From: Clostridiales bacterium
GTDB taxonomy: Bacteria > Bacillota > Clostridia > Lachnospirales > WQUN01
Assembly: GCA_031269465.1 (NCBI GenBank)
Contig: JAISZB010000172.1
Coordinates: forward strand, 1 to 58,117
Direction of reading: 5' to 3'
Length of the DNA: 58,117 nucleotides
Shown: positions 36,003 to 45,935 of the stretch, piece after piece
Layout: each line of letters opens with the position of its first letter
How positions within the stretch are numbered: the stretch's first letter is position 1
Position numbers and translations under genes: made by a program
The notes under the pieces: generated by a model
Databases searched by the model: none
The model's input: only the letters and a program-made list of their open reading frames with translations
Told to the model about the DNA's origin: nothing

Positions 36003-37772
36003 ATGCCTAAACGCGGCGCTATGAAGTTGAAAAGCCGCTTTGCTTTTGTATTTTTGCTTGTTATCCTTGCTCCCGCAATGGCTGCCATGATGCTGTTCAG
36101 CCGCGTTGCAAACCGCCTGTTCATCCAAGGCTTCGACGACAATGCCATTCAAGCCTTAAGCCAGCAAGCAAGCATTTTGTCATCCGTCTTGCAGGATCTT
36201 GCCATCTATTCCAACATGCTGGCAGAAGATCAATTTGTGCAGGGGAGCCTCTCAAGGACACAATATGAAAATATAGACTATTATTATATAAAAGGGTCAA
36301 TGGCCAAGCTGCTGGCCTATTTTCCATATCAACTCACAGACGCAAGCCTGACGCTCGTTTCAAAAAACGGCTTTCTATACTCAACTCATCCTCATTCCAG
36401 CTTGGATGCCAGCGACATTTTGCGAAGCGATTGGTATGAGACTGTTGAAAAGAGCCTTTCGCAGTACCATTGGTTTGCGGCGGAGCCGCCATTCAAGGTT
36501 TCCGGCGCGTCTCCCGCAGCCTATATCTGCCTTTCCAGGGCCGTCTTCAGCAATGTCACCGGAAGAGTCGCAGGCGCGCTTTTGATGGCTGCATCTCCTG
36601 AGCAGCTGCTCAGTTATATCGGAGCCGACGAGGATATGGAAGGTGCCATAGCTGTCTTTGATCCATACGGCAACCGAATGGCCTCATCCGGCGGAGGGTC
36701 TGACTGGCAATCCATGCTGATGCCCGTTATGTCCTCAGGAAGCGTTTCTTCCGCAATCCTTGATGGCGAGAGGCAGCGCTTGTATGCTATGCGCAGCCAG
36801 TTCCAAGGATGGCTTCTGGTGAGATCGCTTCCGGAATCGGCAGTGGGCGATTCGCTAAGGAGCATTCAAGCATGGCAGACTGTTTTCACTTTGCTCTGCG
36901 CGCTTGTATTCTGCCTGCTGGCTTTCCGTCTTCTGGAGGATTTCCTCTCGCCTATGCAGTCTTTGATACATGCGATGCATCAGATAGAAAAGGGAAACAT
37001 GTCCGCTCCGCTAGATCTTCCGCCGCGTTCTTCTCCGGAATTTATAGAGTTGAGCAGGCATTTCTCCACGATGCTGAAGAACTTGGAAGCGCAGATCCAT
37101 GAAAATGAAGAGAACCAGAGAAAAATCAGCTTGGAAGAACGGCAGAAGCTGGAATATAAATATAATATGCTTCAATCTCAAGTCAACCCTCACTTTCTCT
37201 TCAACACTTTAAATGACATCAAGTGGCTGTGCTTGCTGCACAAAAATCCCATCGGAGCGGATGCCATTTCGGTTCTTGGCCGCCTGCTCGAAGCGAGCAT
37301 AGGCAAGCAGCCTGATCTAATCCCTCTGCGCGAGGAAGCTGAAAACTTGATGGCCTACATTTATTTGCTGCGCATACGATATGGCGACAGATTCAGTTTT
37401 GACATTGAGATTCCTTCATCTGTCTCTGATATGCTGATAATGAGGATGACCCTGCAGCCGCTGGTAGAGAATGCAGTGCGGCACGGCCTGCAGCCGCGCC
37501 GTGGAGGAGGGCTTGTTGAAGTGAGGGCTCATGCTGAGGACGGAGACTTGTATATCGCGGTTCGAGACGACGGAGTCGGCATGTCTCAAGAGCAAGCGGA
37601 CAGCCTCTTTCATGCGCAGGATCCGGGGAGCCTGTCTCGCATAGGCTTGGTCGGAACGCACGAAAGGCTTCGCCACATGTTCGGGCGCGAATACGGCATC
37701 ACAATTACAAGCGGCGTCAACAGCGGCGTACGCATCATTGTGCGCGTGCCATGCCAAACCGCAGCCGATTGA
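36003..37772 (+). CDS. Sensor histidine kinase, YesM type
   Basis: The 589-aa kinase has an N-terminal transmembrane helix (residues 12-35), a large extracellular sensor, a second helix near 285-305, and HAMP (SPMQSLIHAMHQIEKGN). The phosphoacceptor His397 is in NPHFLFNTLNDIK, and the ATP-binding domain has PLVENAVRHGL and DDGVGM. The class controls sugar-import operons. GGAGG eight bases upstream fixes ATG 36003. The cognate regulator follows 67 bp later. Confidence 0.9.
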   Translation: MPKRGAMKLKSRFAFVFLLVILAPAMAAMMLFSRVANRLFIQGFDDNAIQALSQQASILSSVLQDLAIYSNMLAEDQFVQGSLSRTQYENIDYYYIKGSMAKLLAYFPYQLTDASLTLVSKNGFLYSTHPHSSLDASDILRSDWYETVEKSLSQYHWFAAEPPFKVSGASPAAYICLSRAVFSNVTGRVAGALLMAASPEQLLSYIGADEDMEGAIAVFDPYGNRMASSGGGSDWQSMLMPVMSSGSVSSAILDGERQRLYAMRSQFQGWLLVRSLPESAVGDSLRSIQAWQTVFTLLCALVFCLLAFRLLEDFLSPMQSLIHAMHQIEKGNMSAPLDLPPRSSPEFIELSRHFSTMLKNLEAQIHENEENQRKISLEERQKLEYKYNMLQSQVNPHFLFNTLNDIKWLCLLHKNPIGADAISVLGRLLEASIGKQPDLIPLREEAENLMAYIYLLRIRYGDRFSFDIEIPSSVSDMLIMRMTLQPLVENAVRHGLQPRRGGGLVEVRAHAEDGDLYIAVRDDGVGMSQEQADSLFHAQDPGSLSRIGLVGTHERLRHMFGREYGITITSGVNSGVRIIVRVPCQTAAD

Positions 37773-37839
37773 GCGCATGACTTATTTCTGATTGCAACCT
37801 CGGCACGAATATGTTTCAGACGGAAAGGATTCAGAAAAA

Positions 37840-38934
37840 ATGCCATTGATAAGAGTTATGATAGTAGACGATGAGCTTCTGGTGCGCATTGGGTTGAAAA
37901 ACGGCATTAATTGGGATGAGCTTGGATGCCAGGTGGTAGGGGAGGCTGCTGATGGGGATGAAGCTCTTGAACTCTACTCCAAATTGAAGCCTGATCTGGT
38001 TTTTCTGGATATAGGAATGCCGCGCATGGACGGAATAGCTTTTTTTGAGCGCGCAAAGGCTCAGGATCATCAAGCCCGCTTTGTCATGCTAAGCAGCCAT
38101 TCCGATTTTGAATTAGTTAAACGGGCGCTCCAACTCGGCGCTCTAGATTACATTCACAAGCTAAGATTCACTGAAACAGACATTGCTCAGATCATTGAGC
38201 GGCTTCCCCCCAGCGCATCAGCCTCCAACCTTATGCAAGAACTGTGCCCTCCGCTTGAACTAGGCGCCGTTCTCAGAAATGACGATCCATATTTGGGCAG
38301 ATGCTCTGCGTTCTTTATTGAAGAGGCTTCCTGCGAGTGGGCGGAGTACGAACGCATTGTTCAAAATGTTCTGGGTGAAGTGCTTCGCGACATATGTCCA
38401 GTCTACGCGCTGATTGAAGAGCATGGCTGCCTGGCTCTCATAGCAGACGCCCCCAGCTGGATGAACGAAGCAAAGGTCATTGAGATTTCGAGCAGGCTGG
38501 AAGAATCTCTTCGTACATGCGGAAACGGCCATTTTCTCGTCTCATGCAGCGGGATCTGCATATCTGCGTCAGAGGCGATATCAGAGATGCGCCGGCATAT
38601 GGCTCTAAACCATTATGTCAGGGCGGCGCTTCGCCGCATCGACGCAGGCTATGCCAAACCGCTCACTCTTCATTCAATCTCCAGGGATCTGGGACTCAAC
38701 GAAAGCTACTTTGCATTTCTCTTCAAGAAAGAAATAGGCGTAAGCTTTACCACATATCTGAATAGATACCGCATCAACCGGGCGAAAGAGCTGCTTAGGT
38801 ACGGCTGGAGCATCAAGGATGCCGCATATTCCGTAGGTTTTGAAAACATACCTTATTTTCATCGCGTATACAAGCACTTTACTGGAGAAACGCCTTTTAG
38901 AGATAAAAGCTTGAAAGAAGATGAGTTTCATTGA
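37840..38934 (+). CDS. AraC-type response regulator, YesN type
   Basis: The 364-aa regulator has an N-terminal receiver with Asp10-Asp11 and phosphoacceptor Asp57 in LVFLDIGMPRMDG. A middle region of about 130 residues links it to an AraC-type double helix-turn-helix at the C-terminus (LTLHSISRDLGLNESYFA and SIKDAAYSVGFENIPYFHR). GGAAAGG precedes ATG 37840. It is probably phosphorylated by the upstream kinase and activates the divergent sugar operon. Confidence 0.9.
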   Translation: MPLIRVMIVDDELLVRIGLKNGINWDELGCQVVGEAADGDEALELYSKLKPDLVFLDIGMPRMDGIAFFERAKAQDHQARFVMLSSHSDFELVKRALQLGALDYIHKLRFTETDIAQIIERLPPSASASNLMQELCPPLELGAVLRNDDPYLGRCSAFFIEEASCEWAEYERIVQNVLGEVLRDICPVYALIEEHGCLALIADAPSWMNEAKVIEISSRLEESLRTCGNGHFLVSCSGICISASEAISEMRRHMALNHYVRAALRRIDAGYAKPLTLHSISRDLGLNESYFAFLFKKEIGVSFTTYLNRYRINRAKELLRYGWSIKDAAYSVGFENIPYFHRVYKHFTGETPFRDKSLKEDEFH

Positions 38935-39575
38935 TGGATCAGTAAATGCAAAGTTTATTCTCCATCGCCAGCCTGCTCCAAATTTCCAACGAAATTATAG
39001 AGCGTTATATCCCTCGGCTTTACCGTATTTGCGCTGGCCGTGATGTGGTTATCAGCTCCGTTGCCGCTTTTCGATCTAACTCCGGAACGTCACCCTGCTT
39101 TTCCATCAGCGCGATGAACCTGTCAATATCGTTTCCGGCCGCCCTTTAGCGGTTATCTGATTATAGACCCATTTCTCGGATAGTCTTGCGCGCCGCATGT
39201 TGCAGCAACGTCTAGCGGACATTCCTATTGCCGCTTCCGTGCAGTTCTGCTCACGACATATTTCTTCCCTGCGCTTATCTTTTCGGCAGAGCTTTCCGCG
39301 GGATATGCTACCGATTTCCCAGCCGCTGCCTTGCTTGTATTCATACAAATCCCTCCTTTCGCTCAGTACAATAAAAGACGCAGGGAGTTTTTACATTCTC
39401 GGCGTTTTCCCTTGGCTAATATTTTTTCGCTCCTATATTTCGCGGTCGTATTCCTCCTCGTGTGCTTGGGGTCGGATGGCCCCCTGTTCCAGCGTCTTCC
39501 GCAAGCTTAGGGAGAGGAAAACATCCCTACGGCATCTGTTGCATTTAATATCAATTTATAAGCCTGCTAAAGACG

Positions 39576-39870
39576 ATGGGGCTGCTGGTTATAACGAACG
39601 CGATGATATACCGCGTCACCGATAACTGGCGCAAGTGAAAAACGGACACACATCATACTGGATGAATTTCACGTCGTTTTCGAGAACGAATTCACTAGGA
39701 CATTTTCAATTCGGCGTGGCGGCGGTTCCGCAAGCGCAATGGCTGGCATTACGCAGAACGTGGAGTACCTGCTGGATTCGGTGTTGGTCAGCATCATGCT
39801 TTCAAACTCGGAGTTTATAGTCATGTACAGCCAGGCGGCCTCCTACCGTGGCAAGCTGGCAATTACAGGG
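39576..39870 (+). pseudogene. VirB4 conjugation ATPase fragment, frameshifted
   Basis: The first frame reads MGLLVITNAMIYRVTDNWRK then stops. One frame over it continues as THIILDEFHVVFENEFTR, containing the Walker B, and then GITQNVEYLLDSVL and LSNSEFIVMYSQAAS. These are hallmark strings of Tn1549-like VirB4 ATPases. Only about 100 of some 800 residues remain. The sequence upstream (38935-39575) is non-coding or too decayed to name. Confidence 0.75.
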
Positions 39871-39923
39871 GCAGGCGGAGCGCGTTAGCGTCCCGCCTGT
39901 TTCATCCGTTAGGATGCAGGTTT

Positions 39924-40549
39924 ATGAAAAAAAGAATCCTGGTTATGTTAGCGTCGATACTGGCCGTCCTCATGGTGTTCTCCGGCTTTCAGCTTTTGCG
40001 CTGCTTCGCCGCAGAGCGGGACATCCGCGCAGGAATGGACAGTATACGACCAATACGGGGCGCTGTTTGAGCAAAACCCCGATATGATTGGCTGGATTTC
40101 CATTGAGGGCACTGCGCTCAACTATCCCGTCATGCACACCCCCGGCCCGGCAACCCCCGAATTCTACCTGCGGCGCAATTTTGAAAAGCAATACAGCGAC
40201 ACAGGCACACCCTACGCCGCCGAGGGCTGTTCCATCAGCCCCCAGGTCGACAACATTACCATTTCCGGCCACCACATGAAAAGCAGCAAGTTGTTCGGCG
40301 CGCTGCGCGGGGTTCGGGGAGTATGAGGTATTTGCCGTTTTCAAGGTGGTCGACTTCCTTTACCACGCCTTTATCTATACCGCAGAGTTTGACGAGTATG
40401 TGCGCCGGTGCAAGGTGTTTTCGTTCTATGACACCGGCATTGCAGCGACCTATGGTGATAACCTGATTGCCCTCTCCACCTGTGAGTATTCGCAGGATGA
40501 TGGGCGATTTGCGGTAGTGGCGAGGAAAATCCGGGAAGGCAGTGCGTAA
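39924..40549 (+). pseudogene. srtB: Class B sortase pseudogene with two frameshifts
   Basis: ATG 39924 begins a signal/anchor helix (MKKRILVMLASILAVLMVF). A +1 shift near 40066 leads into NPDMIGWISIEGTALNYPVM and SGHHMKSSKLFG with the catalytic His region. A second shift near 40325 leads into LSTCEYSQDDGRFAVVARKI, with the catalytic Cys and Arg. All parts of a class B sortase of the conjugative-element type are present in order, but no single frame spans them. It lies 54 bp after the VirB4 fragment. Confidence 0.8.
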
Positions 40550-41107
40550 CGGCAGGGAAAATGAAAGGGCGAGAGCAGGTGAATGCCGCCGTTGCGGCAG
40601 AGACGCCCTCCTGAGGGATACGGTAAAGGACATCAAGGTGTTCGGACGCGCCGCCGATGTGTCCCACCCACATAGCGCCGACAAGGTTTCGGGCGGTGTG
40701 CGTGATACGGCAGAACGGGCGGGAACCGCTTTGCGGAAAAACCCTGTTAAAAAGTTTCTGAAAATATCGACAAGGCAAGGCAAAACGCGCAAGAGGCCAG
40801 GCGGCAGATCGGCAATATCAGGAACGCCGTTAAGCGGCCTGGCGATGACGCGCCCTGCAGGGAAATGGTGAAGCGGGGAAAGCGCAGCCTTATTGAAAAC
40901 GAACCCGGCTTAAGGGATGATCTTCTAGATTAGCCTGAAGTCGAAGCCAAAATAAGCGGCATGAAATATGTCGGATATGTATATACATATGCAGATGATC
41001 TGAAATGAAAAGGGCGCAAACTCAGCATGATAAAGTGCAATATGCTCTGCTAAGACGCGCGTGTCGACAATGCATGCACTTTTATTGCATCATTGGAGAT
41101 TGCAGAT
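40550..41107 (+). other. Downstream part of the conjugative-element relic, gene not identified
   Basis: Codon-like sequence continues after srtB (for example KVSGGVRDTAERAGTALRKN near 40690) with frame changes. I do not recognise the protein. It probably belonged to the same element. Confidence 0.3.
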
Positions 41108-41215
41108 GAAAATGCGGCGGCGGCGCATCAGCAGGAGGAGACGGTTTATTGAAGAAAATGGGTTCAGGGTTCAGAAACACGGCGGATTCTGAACGGCGCA
41201 CCAGTTTTCGACGGG
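41108..41215 (+). pseudogene. C-terminal fragment of a DDE transposase
   Basis: The translation RRRRFIEENGFRVQKHGGF followed, after a stop, by TAHQFS matches the end of the transposase relic at 50970-51085, and the DNA aligns over the whole interval. The motif RRRW-IE-EGF-QK is typical of the C-terminus of ISNCY-like DDE transposases. Confidence 0.55.
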
Positions 41216-42588
41216 CTGGGAACACGCAATTAACAGCAACAAAATCCAAAATTAAAATTTGTCAATTAGCTATTTGGAGAAATAAACCAAGATTTCCTTG
41301 ATTTTAATTTTACTCAAATGGATTCGAATATAAATAATATTTATTAATAATCACGACAAACAATTGTCTATCTTATACATTACTGTGTTTGAGATAAATT
41401 GTTTTTCAATGTAAATTATACTATAAAAAATCTTATTTTAGCGGCTTTTCTCCAGTTGCGGAGCCGGCGCCTGGAGGCGGCTCCGCTCGCAGGACTGCTT
41501 GTCCCCGGACGCTTCCCCGCCTTTCCGGGGTCTGCAATGTTGCCGGTGTTCTTGCTTTCCTCCGCAAGCTTCCTCAGAGAGCCAAACCGGGCTTCTTGCT
41601 TTCGGCGAAAGCCGGCCCCAGGGCATCGACTGTTTTGTCGAAGTTGCCAGCTTAGCCTCCAGCGCTAGGCTTGCACTGAAGGCCGAGCGCAGATTCCCTT
41701 CGCTGTCGCGGCGCCTAGAAGAATTTGAACGCATTTTCCGCATGCGCTTTGATTTTTCTCGTCCTTCATGCCCTTCAGCCTCAGGCGAGCGCCTGCGGGC
41801 GCTGCCCGCAGCTTCTCCGGAACGGCGGACTGTTTCGCAGCCCATAATCTTCCCCTATGCCGCTTATGAAAATTTCTTTCTCCTCTACAGCGGCGGCCGG
41901 CCATTCCCCCTTTGAGGAAAGGCGCAATACAGGCACAGCAGTCCTAAACAATAGAACGGTCTTGATATTATGGGTTGGATCCTTCCGCAGATCCTCGATC
42001 TCCCCAATCTTTTCCAAAAGCATTGGGAGCTGCGTGCCGAGAAGGGGCTTCAGATCCCCGCCATAGTGGGAGTCCTCCAAGGATTCGCACGAAGTCCCGG
42101 TTTGCCGGGCTTTTTTCCGCAACTGGAGCCTTTCCCGGCATTTCTGGCTCCTCCCGCCCCTCCAGCAGGCGCTCCATTTCCGCAGCGCCCGCTTGCAGGC
42201 GCATTGAACCAGGGCTTCAGCTCCGGACGGCCGTCCCCGCCCGAGCTTCCATGGAGACAGGCTTGATCTCGGCGTCTACGGCTTCTTGATCAAAGCTTTT
42301 CGCAGAAAAAAAGCGGCCTACCCGCCATCGCCGTTCAAGCGCATGATGGTGGATTCTTCAAGCTTTGAGTGCGTCAATTTCGCATCACGATGGATTTTCC
42401 GTCGAGCGCAGTCATATATTCAATGCAGGCCGATTTAGGACAAGCAGCTGCGTTCTAAAGCTGCTCAAAGAAGATGCGGACTACAGCGAGCTTGCAAAGG
42501 AATGGGGCGCTATATTTGATGGGGTTATTTGGTACGGCAAACTGCGAGAAAAGTTGGGGGATGAGAAAAATGGAAAAATCGACTGTGT
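41216..42588. other. AT-rich then GC-rich intergenic region, no intact gene
   Basis: 41240-41440 is AT-rich. 41450-42290 is strongly GC-rich and open on both strands. On the minus strand, PMLLEKIGEIEDLRKDPTHN (about 42000) vaguely resembles the N-terminus of the same transposase family, but nothing continuous can be followed. 42300-42588 has no recognisable gene. Confidence 0.3.
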
Positions 42589-43647
42589 TTACGGCTCTGT
42601 TCCCCCGTCCTTATTCTTACACCTATACCCGGAGGGTGAAATACCGTATTGCTTTTTGAACTGGCGCATAAAGTGTTCGGCGCTGGCGTAGCCGGATGTT
42701 TCGCCAATGTGGGCTACTGTTAAATCGGTTGTTTCGAGCAGTTTTTTTGCGGTTTCTAAGCGGACTTCGCGAACAATATCTACGAAGTTTCTGCCCGTAT
42801 TTTTTCTGATAAATTCTGATAAATATTGCTCTGAGAAATAAAATTTCTTTGCCAAATCCCGTAGAGTAATCACACGGTAATTGGAATGGACATACGCGAG
42901 TATCGCCTCTATTTTTCTCAGACGGCCGCTCTTTGCCACGAGGATGTCCATCTCGTCCTTGTAGTGCCGCGCTAACAGCGAGAACACAATGCTCAAAAGA
43001 TTATTCATAACCTTGGAATAGGCCGCTTCCTTGTTATAATGCTCTAAATATATCGCGGAAAAAAGTTTGCGAAGCTGCTCGTCATTTTCACTGCGGAACA
43101 GCACATAATCAGCATAGTCGCCGATATACATCGTGTTGAGGAAAAACTTGGACAGCGTATCATTCTCTGAGAACAGGGGTGAAAACGAGGTTTGAAACGA
43201 GCTTTTTCGCAATTTTGTGTTCAGGGAAATACTGTCGTCGCAGATAAAAGTGCGATGGCACACGCCAGGGGGAATGATACATACATAACCCGTGCACATC
43301 TCCACGATCTGGTCGGAAATGTAGAGACTATAGCGCCCCCGATAGACGTATATAATCTCGTAAAAGTTGTGGACAAAATCCCACTCCGGCATATATCGCG
43401 GATGCTTGTGGATACATATATCTTTGTCAATGCTATCCCAAACCCATTGCTCGTCGGCAAAATTCAAATTCAAACGTTCCCGAATTTCGGGAATGACATA
43501 TTTATGGCTTCTCAGAGCATCAATGTCCAAATCGGACAGAAATTGCCGAAACTGCTCGGGATTGTTTTTTGCAATGTGGTATCGACGATAAAACGCCTCC
43601 TCCTCGGTGAGTTCCATAAAATGACGCAGCAAATCCTCATCACTCAA
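42589..43647 (-). CDS. AraC-family transcriptional regulator with cupin sensor domain
   Basis: The 352-aa protein has an N-terminal cupin-type domain (HKHPRYMPEWDFVHNFYEI and IPPGVCHR) that would bind a sugar. A C-terminal AraC double helix-turn-helix follows (ITLRDLAKKFYFSEQYLS and LTVAHIGETSGYASAEHFMR). TTG 43647 follows GGGAGGG at good spacing. It is the last gene of the pfkB-aldolase-kinase-araC row and probably controls local sugar genes. Confidence 0.88.
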   Translation of the reverse strand: MSDEDLLRHFMELTEEEAFYRRYHIAKNNPEQFRQFLSDLDIDALRSHKYVIPEIRERLNLNFADEQWVWDSIDKDICIHKHPRYMPEWDFVHNFYEIIYVYRGRYSLYISDQIVEMCTGYVCIIPPGVCHRTFICDDSISLNTKLRKSSFQTSFSPLFSENDTLSKFFLNTMYIGDYADYVLFRSENDEQLRKLFSAIYLEHYNKEAAYSKVMNNLLSIVFSLLARHYKDEMDILVAKSGRLRKIEAILAYVHSNYRVITLRDLAKKFYFSEQYLSEFIRKNTGRNFVDIVREVRLETAKKLLETTDLTVAHIGETSGYASAEHFMRQFKKQYGISPSGYRCKNKDGGTEP

Positions 43648-43688
43648 AACAATCCCTCCCTGTATTTTATTTAATTTCGCTATTCAAA

Positions 43689-45155
43689 CTATTCCAGTCC
43701 GAAATGCTCGGTAAATTTCATGTATATCTGCTCCCATCGCTCAGATTGCTCAGGATAATAACAGCACTGAGAAAAGCTGCGGTCGATTAGTTCCCGCCCC
43801 TCCGCGATATTTTTAATTTCTCCAAAAGCCAGCAACTGCGCTAAAATATTCCCAAGTGAAGAAGCCTCCCACGGGCCGGCGACAACGAGACGCGAACAGG
43901 CGTCCGCCGTCATGCCGCAAATAAGCGCGTCCTTTGAGCCGCCCCCGATAATACTGATTTCGGGGAATTTTCGCCCTGTTAGGGTTTCCAACTTATCAAG
44001 CGCCCAACGGTACTTCAGCGCTAAACTCTCGCAGATACAGCGGGCGAACTGCCCTGCAGTTTCAGGCAAAGCGTGGTTGCGAGCAAAACACGTCTCCCGA
44101 ATTTTGCGCCGTACATCGCCGGGGGAAAAGAAACGCACATCGTCAACATCAATCAGAAACGCGAACTCAGAACTCTCCCGTGCTAGGGCTTCGAGTTGGA
44201 CAAAATTGTAATCTTGCCCGTCCGCCTGCAAATCCGCTCTTAGTTCCTGTAACAGCCACGAGCCCATTACATTGAGCAACAGTCTGTGATGTCCTGGAAA
44301 ACTGCCCTCGTTAGCGATATTATGCCGAAAGCCGTAGTCGTTAATTATCGGATTCTTAACTTCACAGCCCACAAGCGACCATGTTCCACTGCTAATAATC
44401 GCCCTATCGCCGTCATTAGGGAGCGCCAGAAAGGCAGAAGCGGTATCGTGCTCGCAGACGGAAACAAAATTAAATCCCCCGATGCCCAAGTGCCCGCGAA
44501 AATCGCGTGAAGCTTTGCCCGAAATGGTTCCGGGGTCGATGAGTGTGCCGAACAGGCGGCGAGGAAGGTGAAAAGTATCTAAAATTGTATCCGACCAATC
44601 TTCAGTGTCAAAGCGGTACATCTGGCTCACGGAACTGACCGTTCGTTCAGCCAGCGTTTCACCCGTTATATAGTAAGCGATTAAATCGGGTAGGAACAGC
44701 AAGCGGTGCGCCGCATCAATCACTGCGTCTTTGCGTTCCTCCCGCATAGCGGCAAGTTGCATCAGCGTGTTGAACGGCGCGATTTGATTACCGCTCTCCC
44801 CATAAAGTTCGCGCCGTGTCATTTTCTGATAAATAGCCTCAGCGCAGCGGGCAGTCCGCTTGTCCCGATAACAGCGCATTGGAGCGAGAAGCTCTCCCGA
44901 TTTGTCTATGAAAGAAAAGTCGTTACTGAAGCTGTCAACGCCGAACGAACGCGAAACACCCTCCCGATTAGCCTTTTGAAGACCTATCGTGAGGTTTTGC
45001 CATATGCGCAAAAAATCCCAATAAATTCCGCTGCCCAAGGCAACGGCTGTATTATAGAAACGGTGAACCTCACTTAAGGCTAGAAGCGAACCGTTGTAAA
45101 CCCCACGAAACAGTTTTCCACCACTTGCGCCGAGGTCAAAGGCGAGATAATCCAT
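43689..45155 (-). CDS. rhaB: FGGY-family carbohydrate kinase, rhamnulokinase-like
   Basis: The 488-aa cytoplasmic kinase would make a ketose 1-phosphate from a ketose. DLGASGGKLFRG at the N-terminus, FGVDSFSNDFSFID and ISSGTWSLVGCE are rhamnulokinase-type signatures, and the late IIGGGSKDALICGMTAD motif binds ATP. AGGAAGAG precedes ATG 45155, 11 bp after the aldolase stop. The substrate could be rhamnulose or another ketose; no L-rhamnose isomerase of the RhaA type is present in the window. Confidence 0.82.
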   Translation of the reverse strand: MDYLAFDLGASGGKLFRGVYNGSLLALSEVHRFYNTAVALGSGIYWDFLRIWQNLTIGLQKANREGVSRSFGVDSFSNDFSFIDKSGELLAPMRCYRDKRTARCAEAIYQKMTRRELYGESGNQIAPFNTLMQLAAMREERKDAVIDAAHRLLFLPDLIAYYITGETLAERTVSSVSQMYRFDTEDWSDTILDTFHLPRRLFGTLIDPGTISGKASRDFRGHLGIGGFNFVSVCEHDTASAFLALPNDGDRAIISSGTWSLVGCEVKNPIINDYGFRHNIANEGSFPGHHRLLLNVMGSWLLQELRADLQADGQDYNFVQLEALARESSEFAFLIDVDDVRFFSPGDVRRKIRETCFARNHALPETAGQFARCICESLALKYRWALDKLETLTGRKFPEISIIGGGSKDALICGMTADACSRLVVAGPWEASSLGNILAQLLAFGEIKNIAEGRELIDRSFSQCCYYPEQSERWEQIYMKFTEHFGLE

Positions 45156-45166
45156 AGCGTCTCTTC

Positions 45167-45772
45167 CTAAATAAGATTTTTGGTGATAGTGCAGAACGCG
45201 TCGCACTCGATACGCTCAAGCATACTGTACACCATATAAATATCCGGGCCTGTCACCACCACGCCGTGAAGAGGCAAAATTACGCCTATTGGTTTACGCT
45301 CGGCAAGTTCTCGGCGCTCGTTAAAATATTTGGAAACATTTTCTGCGAGTTCCGGCGTGAACGCTTTGGTATACGAAATACAGCCGACCTCACCGCGCCC
45401 CATTGTGGCTTCCGTCACATTAGGGATATTTTTTGCCTGAGCAACAAACGGCATACAGTAGAATGGGTGAGCGTGGATGACTGCGCCGATGTTTTTAAAG
45501 TCCCGCAGTAAATTGATATGCATATCGCCTTCACGGGATAGTTTTCCCGTTCCCTCCAATATATTCTGTTCATAGTCAATCAGTAAGAAATCGTCCGGCT
45601 CTATCCTGCAGTGCTTGCGCTCGGACATCAGTGAAGGAGTGATTAAAATGCGATTGTCTTCCACGCGCACGGCGAAGTTTCCACCTGCGGCGTTTGTCAA
45701 TCTGCGCTCCCACATATTTTTCGCCACGGCGCACATCTCTCGACGTATTTCTATATAAGATAGATTGCTCAT
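45167..45772 (-). CDS. Class II aldolase/adducin-family sugar-phosphate aldolase
   Basis: The 201-aa zinc aldolase is of L-fuculose-phosphate-aldolase size; RhaD proteins are longer. AAGGNFAVRVEDNRILITPS binds the phosphate, and HAHPFY plus LPLHGVVVTG carry the metal-binding histidines. It would split a ketose 1-phosphate into dihydroxyacetone phosphate and an aldehyde. AGAGGAGAAG precedes the ATG. A P2 element lies between it and pfkB. Confidence 0.82.
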   Translation of the reverse strand: MSNLSYIEIRREMCAVAKNMWERRLTNAAGGNFAVRVEDNRILITPSLMSERKHCRIEPDDFLLIDYEQNILEGTGKLSREGDMHINLLRDFKNIGAVIHAHPFYCMPFVAQAKNIPNVTEATMGRGEVGCISYTKAFTPELAENVSKYFNERRELAERKPIGVILPLHGVVVTGPDIYMVYSMLERIECDAFCTITKNLI

Positions 45773-45799
45773 AATCTTCTCCTCTACTCAATATAATTT

Positions 45800-45910
45800 G
45801 GGTCTTTAAACTCTAGATGGAACTGCACTGAGTCCATTGATGCAAGCGCTCATTTTACAAGGCTCTTACATGTTCATTCTTGCTTTTTGCACAGCTAAGT
45901 TTAAAGATCC
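45800..45910 (-). repeat. P2 element (111 bp) with 8-bp target duplication
   Basis: Terminal inverted repeats are GGGTCTTTAAACT and AGTTTAAAGATCC. TATAATTT flanks it on both sides (45792-45799 and 45911-45918). The interior matches the reverse complement of the 56257-56367 copy. It is non-coding and sits in the pfkB-aldolase spacer, so an operon transcript would carry it. Confidence 0.8.
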
Positions 45911-45935
45911 TATAATTTTATATTATCAGCATGAT

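Noticed and set aside
41438-42289. Several overlapping frames on both strands
   Set aside because: All are open because stop codons are rare in GC-rich DNA. One stretch faintly recalls a transposase N-terminus, but no continuous gene can be followed.
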